Origin: Vibrio syngnathi | Lineage (GTDB): Bacteria > Pseudomonadota > Gammaproteobacteria > Enterobacterales > Vibrionaceae | DNA: 64,000 nucleotides | Direction of reading: 5' to 3' | Assembly (NCBI RefSeq): GCF_002119525.1 | Contig: NZ_CP017917.1 | Span: forward strand, 682,001 to 746,000 | Shown here: positions 34,602 through 43,858 of the stretch, piece after piece | How positions within the stretch are numbered: position 1 is the stretch's first letter | Layout: each line of letters starts with the position of its first letter | Notes under the pieces: generated by a model | Told to the model about the DNA's origin: nothing | Databases searched by the model: none | The model's input: only the letters and a program-made list of their open reading frames with translations | Made by a program: the position numbers and the translations under genes

Positions 34602-35436
34602 ATGATGAAACAGACAAAAATAAAGGCGCTTGCACTTGCAGGTGTAATGGCGTTCGGTCTAGCAGCAACGACGACAGCACAAGCTCACCCTCGTTGGGTT
34701 TTGCCTTCTCATTTCACCGTTTCTAAACGGTGGTGACTGGTTAACATTTGATGTGACGGCATCCCACGGTACGTTTGTTTTTGATAAGCCAGCAGGAAGT
34801 GATAAAGCATTCGTTATCATGCCTGATGGCCGTAACGAGCGTCCTAACTTCGTTGTAAAAGGCAAGCGTCGCTCAATGTTTGATTTCTATTTTGAGGAAG
34901 AAGGTACACACAAAGTAGCAATCAACAACGAACCAACGTACTGGACACAGTACAAAGCGGGTCGTCGTGACACAGTAAAGTGGATTAAAGCGACTAAAGC
35001 TGAGCGTGATGCATTATTACCTGAAAAATCACGTGACGTGGTAACTCAAGTCGGTTTCACTCGCGCAGAAAGTTACATCACAGTAGGCAAGCCAACGGAT
35101 TCAGTTTTCAAAATTGAAGGTAAGCTTCTTGAAATGAAGCCGGTTACACATCCTTCAGACATCGTTGAAGGCGAACCAGTGACATTCCAATTCTTCTACA
35201 ACGGTGAAATCCAGAAAGACGTGAAAGCGGAAATTACTCGTGAAGGTACGCTTTACCGCAATCACCAAGAGCAGATTGATGTAGTGAGCGATGAAAACGG
35301 TGAAATCACGTTTACTCCAGACGTAGCGGGTCGTTACGTAATGAAAGCGAACTACAAAGGTGAGTTGGTTGACAACCCACTGGCAGACAAAGCAAGTACG
35401 AATGTGCATCTGACGTTCGAAGCATTGCTTCAATAG
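34602..35436 (+). pseudogene. DUF4198 periplasmic protein, frameshifted
   Basis: ATG 34602 (or 34605) opens a signal peptide ending TTTAQAHPRWVLPSHF; one missing A at about 34727 produces a false stop, after which the original frame continues GGDWLTFDVTASHGTFVFDK through to 35436. About 277 residues in total. DUF4198 proteins have Ig-like periplasmic domains and often accompany nickel, cobalt or iron TonB-dependent uptake; the mature N-terminal His may be a metal ligand. Confidence 0.82.
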
Positions 35437-35482
35437 TCGGTTTTATCGGGAGAAAGCTCCTGATTATTAGATAAAAAAAGAC

Positions 35483-35502
35483 AAGGGCTCATTAGAGCCC
35501 TT
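35483..35502. terminator. Hairpin between DUF4198 and the next gene
   Basis: AAGGGCTC-ATTA-GAGCCCTT stem-loop, preceded by a poly-A run but followed by only a short T run, so it may attenuate rather than stop forward transcription. Confidence 0.55.
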
Positions 35503-35551
35503 TAACGGTCAGTATACCACTAAAATTTGTAACGTGGCGAGGGTACGAACG

Positions 35552-35887
35552 ATGAAAATAACAATAAAAGCAAACACCATAATTGCCCCGTGCTTGGCTC
35601 TGGGGCTTGGTTTTGCGGCATTACCTGCGCAAGCACACTTCCCATTGATGAGCTGTTGGTTTGAAGGCAAAACGGTTGCCTGTGAGGCGGGTTACTCTGA
35701 TGGTAGTAAAGCGATAGATTACGCAGTCGCGATGTACGACTACGAAGATAACTTGATAGCGAAAGAGATGACGGATAAACGCTCTATTGTCGAATTTCCA
35801 AACCCAAATTCTGAGTTTTACCTTGTGTTTGATTCAGGTCACGAGTTTCCTGTTGAAGTCGACGTTGTAGAGATCAAAGAAAAATGA
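35552..35887 (+). CDS. Small periplasmic protein of the metal locus
   Basis: 111 residues from ATG 35552 (GAGGG upstream; an in-frame GTG at 35534 is less likely). Signal peptide ending LPAQAHFPLM, then ~85 residues with a Cys pair in SCWFEGKTVACEAG that could form a disulfide. I do not recognise a named family. The mature protein begins with His like its DUF4198 neighbour, suggesting metal contact at the N-terminus. Overlaps the next gene by 4 bases. Confidence 0.75.
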   Translation: MKITIKANTIIAPCLALGLGFAALPAQAHFPLMSCWFEGKTVACEAGYSDGSKAIDYAVAMYDYEDNLIAKEMTDKRSIVEFPNPNSEFYLVFDSGHEFPVEVDVVEIKEK

Positions 35888-36498
35888 TGATTCAAAGTGT
35901 ACGCGCTGACACAGGCGGAAGAGAGGGCAAGTGGGTTGGCCTAATCATTATATTCATCCTTTGTTTTGCGACGGTTGCTATTCCGTTTAATCAAGCAGAA
36001 TCTCATATCGAAGTGACCCTTGATCACCAAGTCTTAGTGACTGATGTTGAACAAGAAAACTTGGCGATGCTGTCAGAACTCCGTTTAGCTCATGAAGAGA
36101 TTCGTGATCTTCGCATGGACTTAGACGGCGAATGGCCAAGTGTTGTGTCACTTAAAGATGAATGGGTTGCGCCATTTGTTGAAGACCAGAGTTGGAAGCG
36201 CAAAGGTTCGCATGCTTGGCTATTGGACGAGCGTGGTTATTACTTTTCTACGCCAAGTGAATATGCGACACCAAGTGAAGATACTGCACCAAGTGAACAA
36301 GCTACGCCAAACACTCATGGCTTCGCGGACTCCTTTATTTTGAACGCGAACAGTGTTTCTCCGGAAATCTGGATTTTCTTTGGTGGTGTCGCAAGCCAAC
36401 CTACTCAATTTGATGAAAATACATTGGAATCTGCAGGCTGGAAACTGGTGGTGAACGAGTCAGAAGTATCTGAACAACATGACGCTGCTTCTCATTAA
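35884..36498 (+). CDS. DUF6162-like membrane-anchored protein
   Basis: 204 residues: short cytoplasmic start, one membrane helix (about 16-36), a helical stretch, then a periplasmic domain. Features WAPF-like and SHAWLLDERGYYFSTPSE segments as in DUF6162 proteins encoded beside zinc-type ABC importers. Four degenerate copies of (T/A)PSE-x-A occur near 120-140. ATGATG start overlapping the previous gene, so part of the same operon. Role unknown. Confidence 0.75.
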   Translation: MMIQSVRADTGGREGKWVGLIIIFILCFATVAIPFNQAESHIEVTLDHQVLVTDVEQENLAMLSELRLAHEEIRDLRMDLDGEWPSVVSLKDEWVAPFVEDQSWKRKGSHAWLLDERGYYFSTPSEYATPSEDTAPSEQATPNTHGFADSFILNANSVSPEIWIFFGGVASQPTQFDENTLESAGWKLVVNESEVSEQHDAASH

Positions 36499-36622
36499 GC
36501 AATGTTTCAAACCTTAGGTTCTCATCAGCAATATGTTCAAAAAGAAGATGTTCACAAAATCAAAAAGCTTACGGACTAATCAGCTCATTGACCATAAGTT
36601 CACAAATAATAAGAGATTTACT

Positions 36623-37553
36623 ATGCGATTCATGACTCTATTGATGTCGTTAATGGCGGTGCTATCGACACCCAATGCATTGGCAAAAGAATACACAGTC
36701 GACAGCGACAAGTTGACGATAGGTATTACCCTACAGCCTTACTATAGCTACGTAAAAGCTGTGGTAGGTGACAAAGTGAACATCCTTCCTTTGGTTGATG
36801 CTGGCTTTAACCCGCATAACTACTTACCACAACCGAATGACTTGAAGAGATTGAGCCAGATGGATGCAATCGTGGTAAACGGTATTGGCCACGATGACTT
36901 CGCATTAAAAGTCATTTCAGCTGCGCAACGTGATGATTTAATGGTTATTGAAGCGAACAAAGAAGTACCTCTACTTCCTGCATTAGGCCAGTCTGTTGGC
37001 CAAGGCGCGGTGAACCCACATACGTTTGTTGGACTTTCTACAACAATCCAAAAGGTGTACACCATTGCGAGTGAAGTCTCTAAGCTCGACCCAGACAACG
37101 CCACGTTTTATCGCAAGAACGCACGTAAGTACGCCAAGCAATTTCGATTTATGAAACGTGATGCGATGTTGTCATTAGGTGAACTCGATACATCAGGTAT
37201 GAAAGTGGCGACCACGCACAATGCTTATGGTTATATCCTTCAAGAGTTTGGTGTGGATGTCGCGGCGGTGATTGAGCACACACGGTGTTGAACCAAGTGC
37301 GAGCCAACTAAGATACGAGAGAAAAATCCGCGCATCGGGCATTGATGTTCTGTTCTAAGAGCTAAACATGCCAAATCGCTTTGTTGACACGATTGAAGCA
37401 GAAACAGGCGTTCAGCTTTACCGGTTCTCTCACATGACGCACGGTGAGTATCAAGACGATAAGGTAGAAGTTGAGATGAAGAAGAACTTAGAAACGTTAA
37501 TCGAAGCCATGAAATTTGCTGCGGCTAACCTGACTAAAAGCGGGAAGGCGTAA
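36623..37553 (+). pseudogene. Zn/Mn-type ABC transporter substrate-binding protein, frameshifted
   Basis: ZnuA/TroA-family periplasmic metal-binding protein. From ATG 36623 the signal peptide ends NALAKEY; metal-site histidines appear in GFNPHNYLPQP, VNPHTFVGL and THNAYGYILQEFGV. The frame breaks near 37280 (expected IEHTHGVEPSASQL), again near 37310 and 37355, and resumes as MPNRFVDTIEAETGVQLYRF to the stop at 37553, for about 310 residues in all. It delivers metal to the permease encoded downstream; whether Zn, Mn or Fe is not decided. Frameshifts are probably sequence errors. Confidence 0.85.
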
Positions 37554-38285
37554 TGCAAGGTCCATCGATTTCAATCAACCAACTCGGTCTGCAATACGAC
37601 AACAACGTGATTCTTGACGATATCACGCTAGATCTTAAAGCGGGTGAGTGCCATGTGATCATGGGGCCAAAACGGCGGTGGCAAAACCTCTTTGCTGCGT
37701 TCAGTTCTTGGTTTGACGCCTTTTTCTGGTCAAATCAATATTCATTGGCCAGAAAAGCCAAGCATTGGTTACGTTCCTCAAAAAGCGACCTTCGAATCGA
37801 GCTTACCTCTGACGGTAATGGATTTCGTCCTGCTTAACCAAACTCGAATTCCGCTGTTTTGGCGTCGTAAGTCCAAGCAATTGGATCTTGCATTAGCACA
37901 ACTCGATCGTGTTGGTATGGCGACTCGTAGCGACCGCCGTATGGGACAGCTATCGGGTGTGAGCAGCAACGTGTGTTGTTTGCACAAGCGTTATTGGATA
38001 ACCCAAGCTTACTAGTGTTGGACGAACCGACTACTGGTATGGATGAGCAGGGCGTTCGTTATCTTGAATCTCTAATTCGTGAATGTGTTGATGAAGGCCG
38101 CACGATTTTGCTGTTCACCACGATGTCACCGCAGTGCGTCGCCTTGAAGCCAATGTACATGTGTGAATCGATTCTTGGTTGATAGTGGTCCACATGAACA
38201 AGTACTGCATCCAAGTAAAATTGAAAGCTTATTCCAGCATTACAGTAGTGGTGCAGCCATCGCTAAATCGAAGGAGGTTGCGTAA
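37553..38285 (+). pseudogene. Metal ABC transporter ATPase, frameshifted
   Basis: About 245 residues if corrected. Walker A should read GPNGGGKTS but an extra A near 37670 breaks it; the ABC signature LSGGEQQR is broken by a missing G near 37960; Walker [13 protein letters not shown] is intact; the switch-His region and C-terminus need a C near 38122 and a G near 38165. Four simple indels restore a normal ZnuC-like ATPase. TAATG overlaps with both neighbours show the tight operon. Confidence 0.85.
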
Positions 38286-39159
38286 TGGAATGGTTACGAC
38301 AACTTGCCATTAGTGGCGTTGAAGCGGGTTGGTTATCTGACAGTTTCATGTATGCGTTCATGGTGAATGCGCTGGTTGCTGCATTGTTACTGGGGCCGTT
38401 ACTAGGTGGCCTGGGTACTTTGGTGATTGCCAAGCGTCTGGCTTTCTTTTCTGAAGCCGTCGGCCACGCGGCTTTAACTGGTATCGCTATCGGTGTTCTG
38501 CTTGGTGAGCCACCAGAAAACCCAATTATTGGCTTGTTTAGCTTCTGTATGATCTTTGCTTTGCTTCTTCACTTCGTAAGAAACAGAACCAACGTACATA
38601 CGATACCTTAGTCGGCGTTTTCCTTGCGCTTGCGTTAGCGGTTGGCGCGGCATTGTTGATGTACGTGGCACGTAAGATCAATATCCACATGCTTGAGAAC
38701 GTGTTGTTTGGTTCGATTCTTACGGTAACAGACCAAGATTTAGCAATTCTCGCAGGCAGTTGCGCGATCATCATTTTACTCTTGATACCGACGTTCAACC
38801 GCATTCTTCTGACTTGTATCAGCCCTGATATTGCCAAGGTGCGTGGCTATAACACCAGCTTCTACGACTACCTGTTTGTCATGATGATCACTCTAGTGAC
38901 GATTGCAGCGGTGAAAATAGTGGGTGCGGTTCTGGTTGGCGCGTTATTGCTGATCCCTGGTGCTACGGCGCGATTGCTAACTAAGCGCATGGGCAGCTTT
39001 GTTTTACTGTCCGCGTTACTGGCAACCATCGCGTGTTTGGTTGGGACTGTGTTGCCTATGGAATTAAAACTTCCAGTGCCATCAGGCGCTTCAATCATCA
39101 TCGTTTCTGCAACGTTTTTCTTAGCGGCAACGCTATACCGAATTGTAAGAAAGGCATAA
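38285..39159 (+). pseudogene. Metal ABC transporter permease (ZnuB-like), frameshifted
   Basis: About 291 residues over two frames, broken near 38560-38570 (expected SLRKKQNQRTYDTLVGVFLA). ABC-3 family membrane protein with GTLVIAKRLAFFSEAVGHAALTG at the start and multiple helices to the end (KIVGAVLVGALLLIPGATARLL). Pairs with the ATPase and binding proteins. Confidence 0.85.
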
Positions 39160-39161
39160 TC

Positions 39162-40080
39162 ATGACTTCTTTAATGAATCGTATTTCAAGTTCACTAAAA
39201 GCAACGGCTCAAGTGAGTGCAGTCAGTATGTTGTTAGGTGCTTCAATGGTGTCTTTCAACGTAAATGCAGAGGATATCCTAACCAGTACACCTGTGACTT
39301 ATGCTTTGGCGACAGAGCTAACCAAAGGCACCGACATTACGACCGAATACCTACCACCAAAACGCTACGGTATAGATCGCCTACCTAACTGGTTTGGCAC
39401 TAAGGGTGAAAGCAAGGTACTTAAGTCAGGAGAGAAGGCGACCGTTGCGTTAACGCTGTCATCCATTTGGCAAGCGGATCCTACATTTGTATACGCAAGG
39501 CAAGGCAACATCCGTTTGGTTGAGGTGGATGCCGCTCAAGCGATTACACCGCGCGCGCAAGGTGTTGCCGCGTTGACGCTATCGAGTGGTGATGTGTCTA
39601 AGTTCGCGTGGTTAAACCCAACTAACTTAACGCGCATGGCGGCAATCGTGGCTGACGACTTTAAGTTATTGTGGCCAGCGCAAGCAGAGACGATTGATAG
39701 CAACCTACAACGTGTGATGTTGGATGTGCGTGAACTGATTAACAAGCAACAAGCGGTATTATTGGATAACGACGTAGATTCAGTATTGTTGCTTTCAGAA
39801 AGCTTGGAAGATTTTGCTTCTGGTAGCCAACTGTTTGTTGAAGCACGTATGTTCAAAGCTGAACTGGAATGGACAGAACAAGACAAGGCCAAACTCAAAG
39901 CGATGTTTTGAAGATGACGCGCTATGGTTAGTTACAGCGAAAAAGCCAAGTAACTTGATTAAATCATTGGTACCGAATGAGCGTATCTTAGTGGTGGATT
40001 CTGTTGACCGTTGGGGTAGAGCAGGGATTAATGCAAAAGCGCCGTTCGCACGTTGGGAAGTTAAACCATTCAAAGGTTAA
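39162..40080 (+). pseudogene. Second ZnuA-like periplasmic protein, lacking metal histidines, frameshifted
   Basis: About 305 residues. ATG 39162 lies just after the permease stop; signal peptide ends FNVNAEDI. It resembles the ZnuA fold (WLNPTNLTRMAAIVADDFKLLWPAQAETIDSNLQ) but Phe/Trp stand where the metal His is expected and no His-rich loop is seen, so it may not bind metal alone. An extra T at about 39907 causes an early stop; the next frame continues EDDALWLVTAKKPSN to 40080. Followed by a terminator. Confidence 0.7.
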
Positions 40081-40117
40081 TTGAATAGCTAAGTCGCTAG
40101 GTTAATACGGTAGGATC

Positions 40118-40149
40118 AAAAAAGCAGCCCAAATAGAGGCTGCTTTTTT
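40118..40149. terminator. Bidirectional terminator after the metal locus
   Basis: 12-bp stem AAAAAAGCAGCC / GGCTGCTTTTTT with a short loop; serves the metal operon and the convergent DUF2986 gene. Confidence 0.92.
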
Positions 40150-40206
40150 GTTCTTGTTCGTTGCCTCTGGTCAGAGTGCCTGGCAAGAATACTGCGAGTT
40201 TAAAAC

Positions 40207-40437
40207 TTACTCTGCAGCTTTTTTTTCTTTAGTTTCGACACCAGCTTCTTCGGCTTCAACCGTTGCTTCTACTGAACCTTCAGCTTGCTCTAGAGCGGCT
40301 TTCGCTTGTTCTTCAGCTTCCATTTTTGCGCGATCAGCTTTAGAAATATAGCGAGGCTTGTTGCTACCATGCAGTTTAGAATTCGCCTGTTTCTGTCTTT
40401 TCTTTAGAATTTGATTGATTTTTTTCTTACGGTTCAT
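40207..40437 (-). CDS. DUF2986 family small basic protein
   Basis: 76 residues: a Lys/Arg-rich N-terminus (MNRKKKINQILKKRQKQANS) and an acidic Ala/Glu-rich tail. This pattern is the DUF2986 family, common in Vibrio. Function unknown. It reads without interruption although it lies in the error-rich segment. Confidence 0.82.
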   Translation of the reverse strand: MNRKKKINQILKKRQKQANSKLHGSNKPRYISKADRAKMEAEEQAKAALEQAEGSVEATVEAEEAGVETKEKKAAE

Positions 40438-40530
40438 TGCTGCATAGCCTTGTATTTAGTTTATGCGGTGGAGGATAATCATTTTAGATCTAGAACTCAA
40501 CCTGTACGGTCTCTCATTAGGTAATTAATC

Positions 40531-40550
40531 ATGTTCCAACATTCCAAACG
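40531..40550. other. Junction of the tandem repeat
   Basis: Left of 40541 is unique intergenic sequence; from 40541 (ATTCCAAACG) the sequence is that of position 10228 onward. No insertion sequence, target-site duplication or long homology is visible at the join; only ATTCC-type microhomology of a few bases could exist. Confidence 0.85.
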
Positions 40551-42219
40551 AATGGCTTTGATGATTATAAGCAATGGAATTTGGAGCAGAAAGAGTACGC
40601 ACCTGAGTATGCCGCATCGATCGCGGGTATTGATGTGGAGAAGATCCACAAAGCCGCTGAGATGTTGGCAATGCCAGTCAACGGTCAACGAGTTAAAGCC
40701 TCAATTGGTATCGAGAAGGGCTTTTATTGGTCGAATAATACCGGCAATACCAACGCCATTGCCTCTCTTGCAACGATAATCGGTACTGGTGGCCGAGAAG
40801 GGCGTGTGATTGGTCGATTTGGTGGGCATCAACGTGGTGGACTAGCCGGTGGCAAACTACCAAGGAATAAGTCACCTGAAAAAGTAGCAGGTAGGCGCAG
40901 GCGCTCAATAGACACCGATAGATATCTCTATTCCGGGCATACCCGTATGGCCCATGTCATTGGTACAACATGGATTCAAGCTATGTGTAGCAGCTATGGG
41001 TTGAAAGAGAAATTTACTGACTTAACGACACGTAATCCTCACCAAGCTACGCGACGTGATAAACAGCACATTATAGATACACTCAAAAAGCGTGCAGATT
41101 CCGGTGGAATGGTTGTCATCAATCAAGATATTTATTTACGCGATCCTATTGGTAAACAATTCGCTGATATCATCTTTCCGGCCGCGACTTGGGGGAAGAG
41201 GATTTCATGCGCGCTAATGGTGAGCGTCGTCTACGTCTTTACCAAAAGTTCGCTGATGCGCCGGGTCAGGCTAAGCCGGACTGGTGGATTGTTGCTCAAA
41301 TGGCTTCGCGAATGGGGTACGACGGGTTTGATTGGCAAAACTCAAATGACGTAGCTGAAGAGTCATCACGATTTAGCCGTGGTAGCCGTAAAGATTTCAA
41401 TATGATTAAAGTCGCAGCACATGCTGAAGGTAAAACGCTTCATCAAAAGCTCGCTGAATTTGGTACTGAAGGGATCCAAGGGCCTGTTTTTTATAACTAT
41501 GATACCAAAAAGCTGATTGGCACTAAGCGCCTACATGACACTGAAATGAGTTGGGATGATCTGGTCGATAAAGGGCTGCAAGATGGCCCTCAAGGCGCCA
41601 ATATTATGCGCAAACAGCTCACTCAATTTAATAGTCAGACGGGGAAGGTCAATCTTCAAAAAACATCCTTGGGATCTGTTTAGTGATTTTCATCGTTGGC
41701 TTACCCCAAAAAAGGACGAGTTATGGTTTTCGAATGGTCGTATTAACGAAATTTGGCAGTCAGGGTTTGATGATACCGAGCGCAGGCCTTACATCACTCA
41801 TCGCTGGCCTGAAAACTGGATTGAAGTTCACCCAGAAGATGCGGAAAAGCGGGGCATAGAAGCCGGAGATGAAGTGCTTGTGTACTCGGAGCGGGTGGCC
41901 AATTTTAAAGATACGATTCTGGGTGTCGAGTCGGACGATTTTCAGTTTAGTAACCTAATGAAAAATGGTCACATTCAACTGGATTACGCGGAGATTAAAG
42001 CCGTTGCGATTGTCACCTCAGCCACGAAAAAAGGTGTGTTGTATTGCAATATGATGGACATGAAGAACCCAGCGAATGCTTTAACAACAAGGGTAGTTGA
42101 CCAAATCAGTGGTAACTACAACTACAAAATGGGCGTCGCCAAAAATAAAGAAAATTGGTGAATCAAAATATAAGCGTGAGTTTGAAGGGTTCTCCTTTGC
42201 ACCACGTAACATTGTGTAA
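40541..42219 (+). pseudogene. 3' fragment of the idrA-like molybdopterin gene, second copy
   Basis: Corresponds to codons ~362-920 of the gene at 9143. The first 361 codons, including the [3Fe-4S] motif and the upstream subunit genes, are missing because the repeat starts here. Indels: one G lost near 41191-41195, one A gained near 41660, one A gained near 42141. Cannot encode a working enzyme as written. Confidence 0.92.
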
Positions 42220-42228
42220 GGGAAGTTT

Positions 42229-42672
42229 ATGTTTGGCGTATTATTGGTTTTGCATGTATTGGCTGCCACCATTTGGACGGGAGGGCACATTATTCTCAGC
42301 GTCGTTATCCTTCCTAAAGTCTTGAAACACCGTTCTCCAGAAATGTTATTGGAATTCGAGCAAGGGTACGAAAAAGTGGGAATGCCTGCTTTGGTGATTC
42401 AAGTGGTGACCGGGTTGATGCTCGCTTATCATATGTTGCCGGACGTTAGCTTATGGTTTGATATGTCGATTCCATTGGCTCATGGCATTGCTGCTAAGTT
42501 GACGTTGCTGTCTCTGACGGTATTGCTAGCCCTAGACGCACGCTTTCGTGTGATTCCAAATCTATCGAAGGACAACTTGGTTGATATGGCACTGCACATT
42601 GTTCCTGTGACTATTATTTCAATTTTGTTTGTGGTTGTCGGAGTTTCATTCAGAACGGGGTGGCTAGTTTGA
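42229..42672 (+). CDS. CopD-like membrane protein, second copy
   Basis: Same 147-residue protein as at 11915, intact. Confidence 0.75.
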   Translation: MFGVLLVLHVLAATIWTGGHIILSVVILPKVLKHRSPEMLLEFEQGYEKVGMPALVIQVVTGLMLAYHMLPDVSLWFDMSIPLAHGIAAKLTLLSLTVLLALDARFRVIPNLSKDNLVDMALHIVPVTIISILFVVVGVSFRTGWLV

Positions 42673-42718
42673 TATGTTTGTACGTTTAGTGCGGAACATT
42701 TGACCATGTCTAAGTAGA

Positions 42719-42757
42719 TAACAATAAACAGCGCTAATTCGGCGCTGTTTATTGTTA
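42719..42757. terminator. Bidirectional terminator, second copy
   Basis: Same 16-bp perfect palindrome as at 12405. Confidence 0.72.
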
Positions 42758-42838
42758 CTGACTCCCGAAAACCGTTTTCAGACAGGCATTCCTATCACAC
42801 ATCAACAGAGAGCTGATGCTTCAAGACAGGGACAAAGG

Positions 42839-43302
42839 TTATTGAATTTTTTGCTCTGCTTGATCGAGCAAGCCTTGCATCTTTTTCTGAGCTCTGCGAC
42901 TTACACGTTTTTTGGCCGCATTGCGAGCTTCCTCTAAGTTAACACTGGGATCACCGACAACCACAAGTGCCACCATTCCGTGTCGGTGGTGCACTTTACA
43001 TTTGATTCCGTACACACCTGGCTTATCAAAAGTGACTTCCTGAGCGTTTGAACCGGATTCATAAGAGGCTTTGCGCCATCAGGAAGCATCCCTTGAATGC
43101 TATGGGCAGTATGAGAGCCAACAGTCCCTTTAAAAAGCACCTTATCCCCAGGTTCGATTTCTACGTAATCAGGAATGAATTGATACATCTTGTCGATGTT
43201 TTCAGAATTCATGTCCATCACTTGTTTGATGACTTTTGTTTCGGCAAACGCAGGAGCTGCAATAATAGATAGGATTAGTAAAAGTACGCGCATCGTATTC
43301 AC
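42839..43302 (-). pseudogene. Pseudoazurin gene, second copy, frameshifted
   Basis: One base lost near 43058 (GGATATCAT in the first copy, GGATTCAT here) shifts the frame before the Cys-His-Met copper ligands. The true protein is the one at 12525-12989. Confidence 0.88.
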
Positions 43303-43858
43303 TCTCTTAAATAAGAATTATTTTCAATGATGCTAATTTATTCAGAGTTTGGTTGGAAGTTGATTTTTACATCACGCATATCATCAAAAGGGTTCTTGTG
43401 TTAGATCAAGCAAACTAACCGATGACCAAAGCTATAAACGGAGTTGATCTCGGCATTAAAAGGGCGAAAAGCTTTGTTTACATTCCGAATAGGTAGGAGT
43501 GGTTTTCACAATTACACATAGTTTTTCACGCAAACGGTGTTCTACATGTATTTATAGGCATCTATATATATTTATAAGAACCCAAATGAAAATGATTGTC
43601 ATTTACTTACGTTATTGGTAACCTATTGTGAAACTTTACAACATCCCGCTAAATGCACTAAAGTGTATATAAACCCCGCTAGACCCTATCTAAACTGTGG
43701 TTATTCGTTTGCTTTGCTCGATAATTAAGCATATCTACCTCTTTTGTTCTACCCCTTTAGGGTAGTTTGTTTTCGTAATTGATTTACATCATATTTTCAT
43801 TTTCTTTCATAATTCATTATTCGCTCAGTTAAGAAATATATAACCTTCAGGAATTCTT
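43303..43858. other. Divergent nirB/pseudoazurin regulatory region, second copy
   Basis: Carries the Nar-like palindrome at 43749-43765 and the FNR-like site at 43779-43792, unchanged. Two single-base losses relative to the first copy (near 43383 and 43674). Confidence 0.7.

Noticed and set aside
40438..40560. Mobile element or attachment site at the repeat junction
   Set aside because: No transposase, terminal inverted repeats, integrase or tRNA end is visible near the junction.
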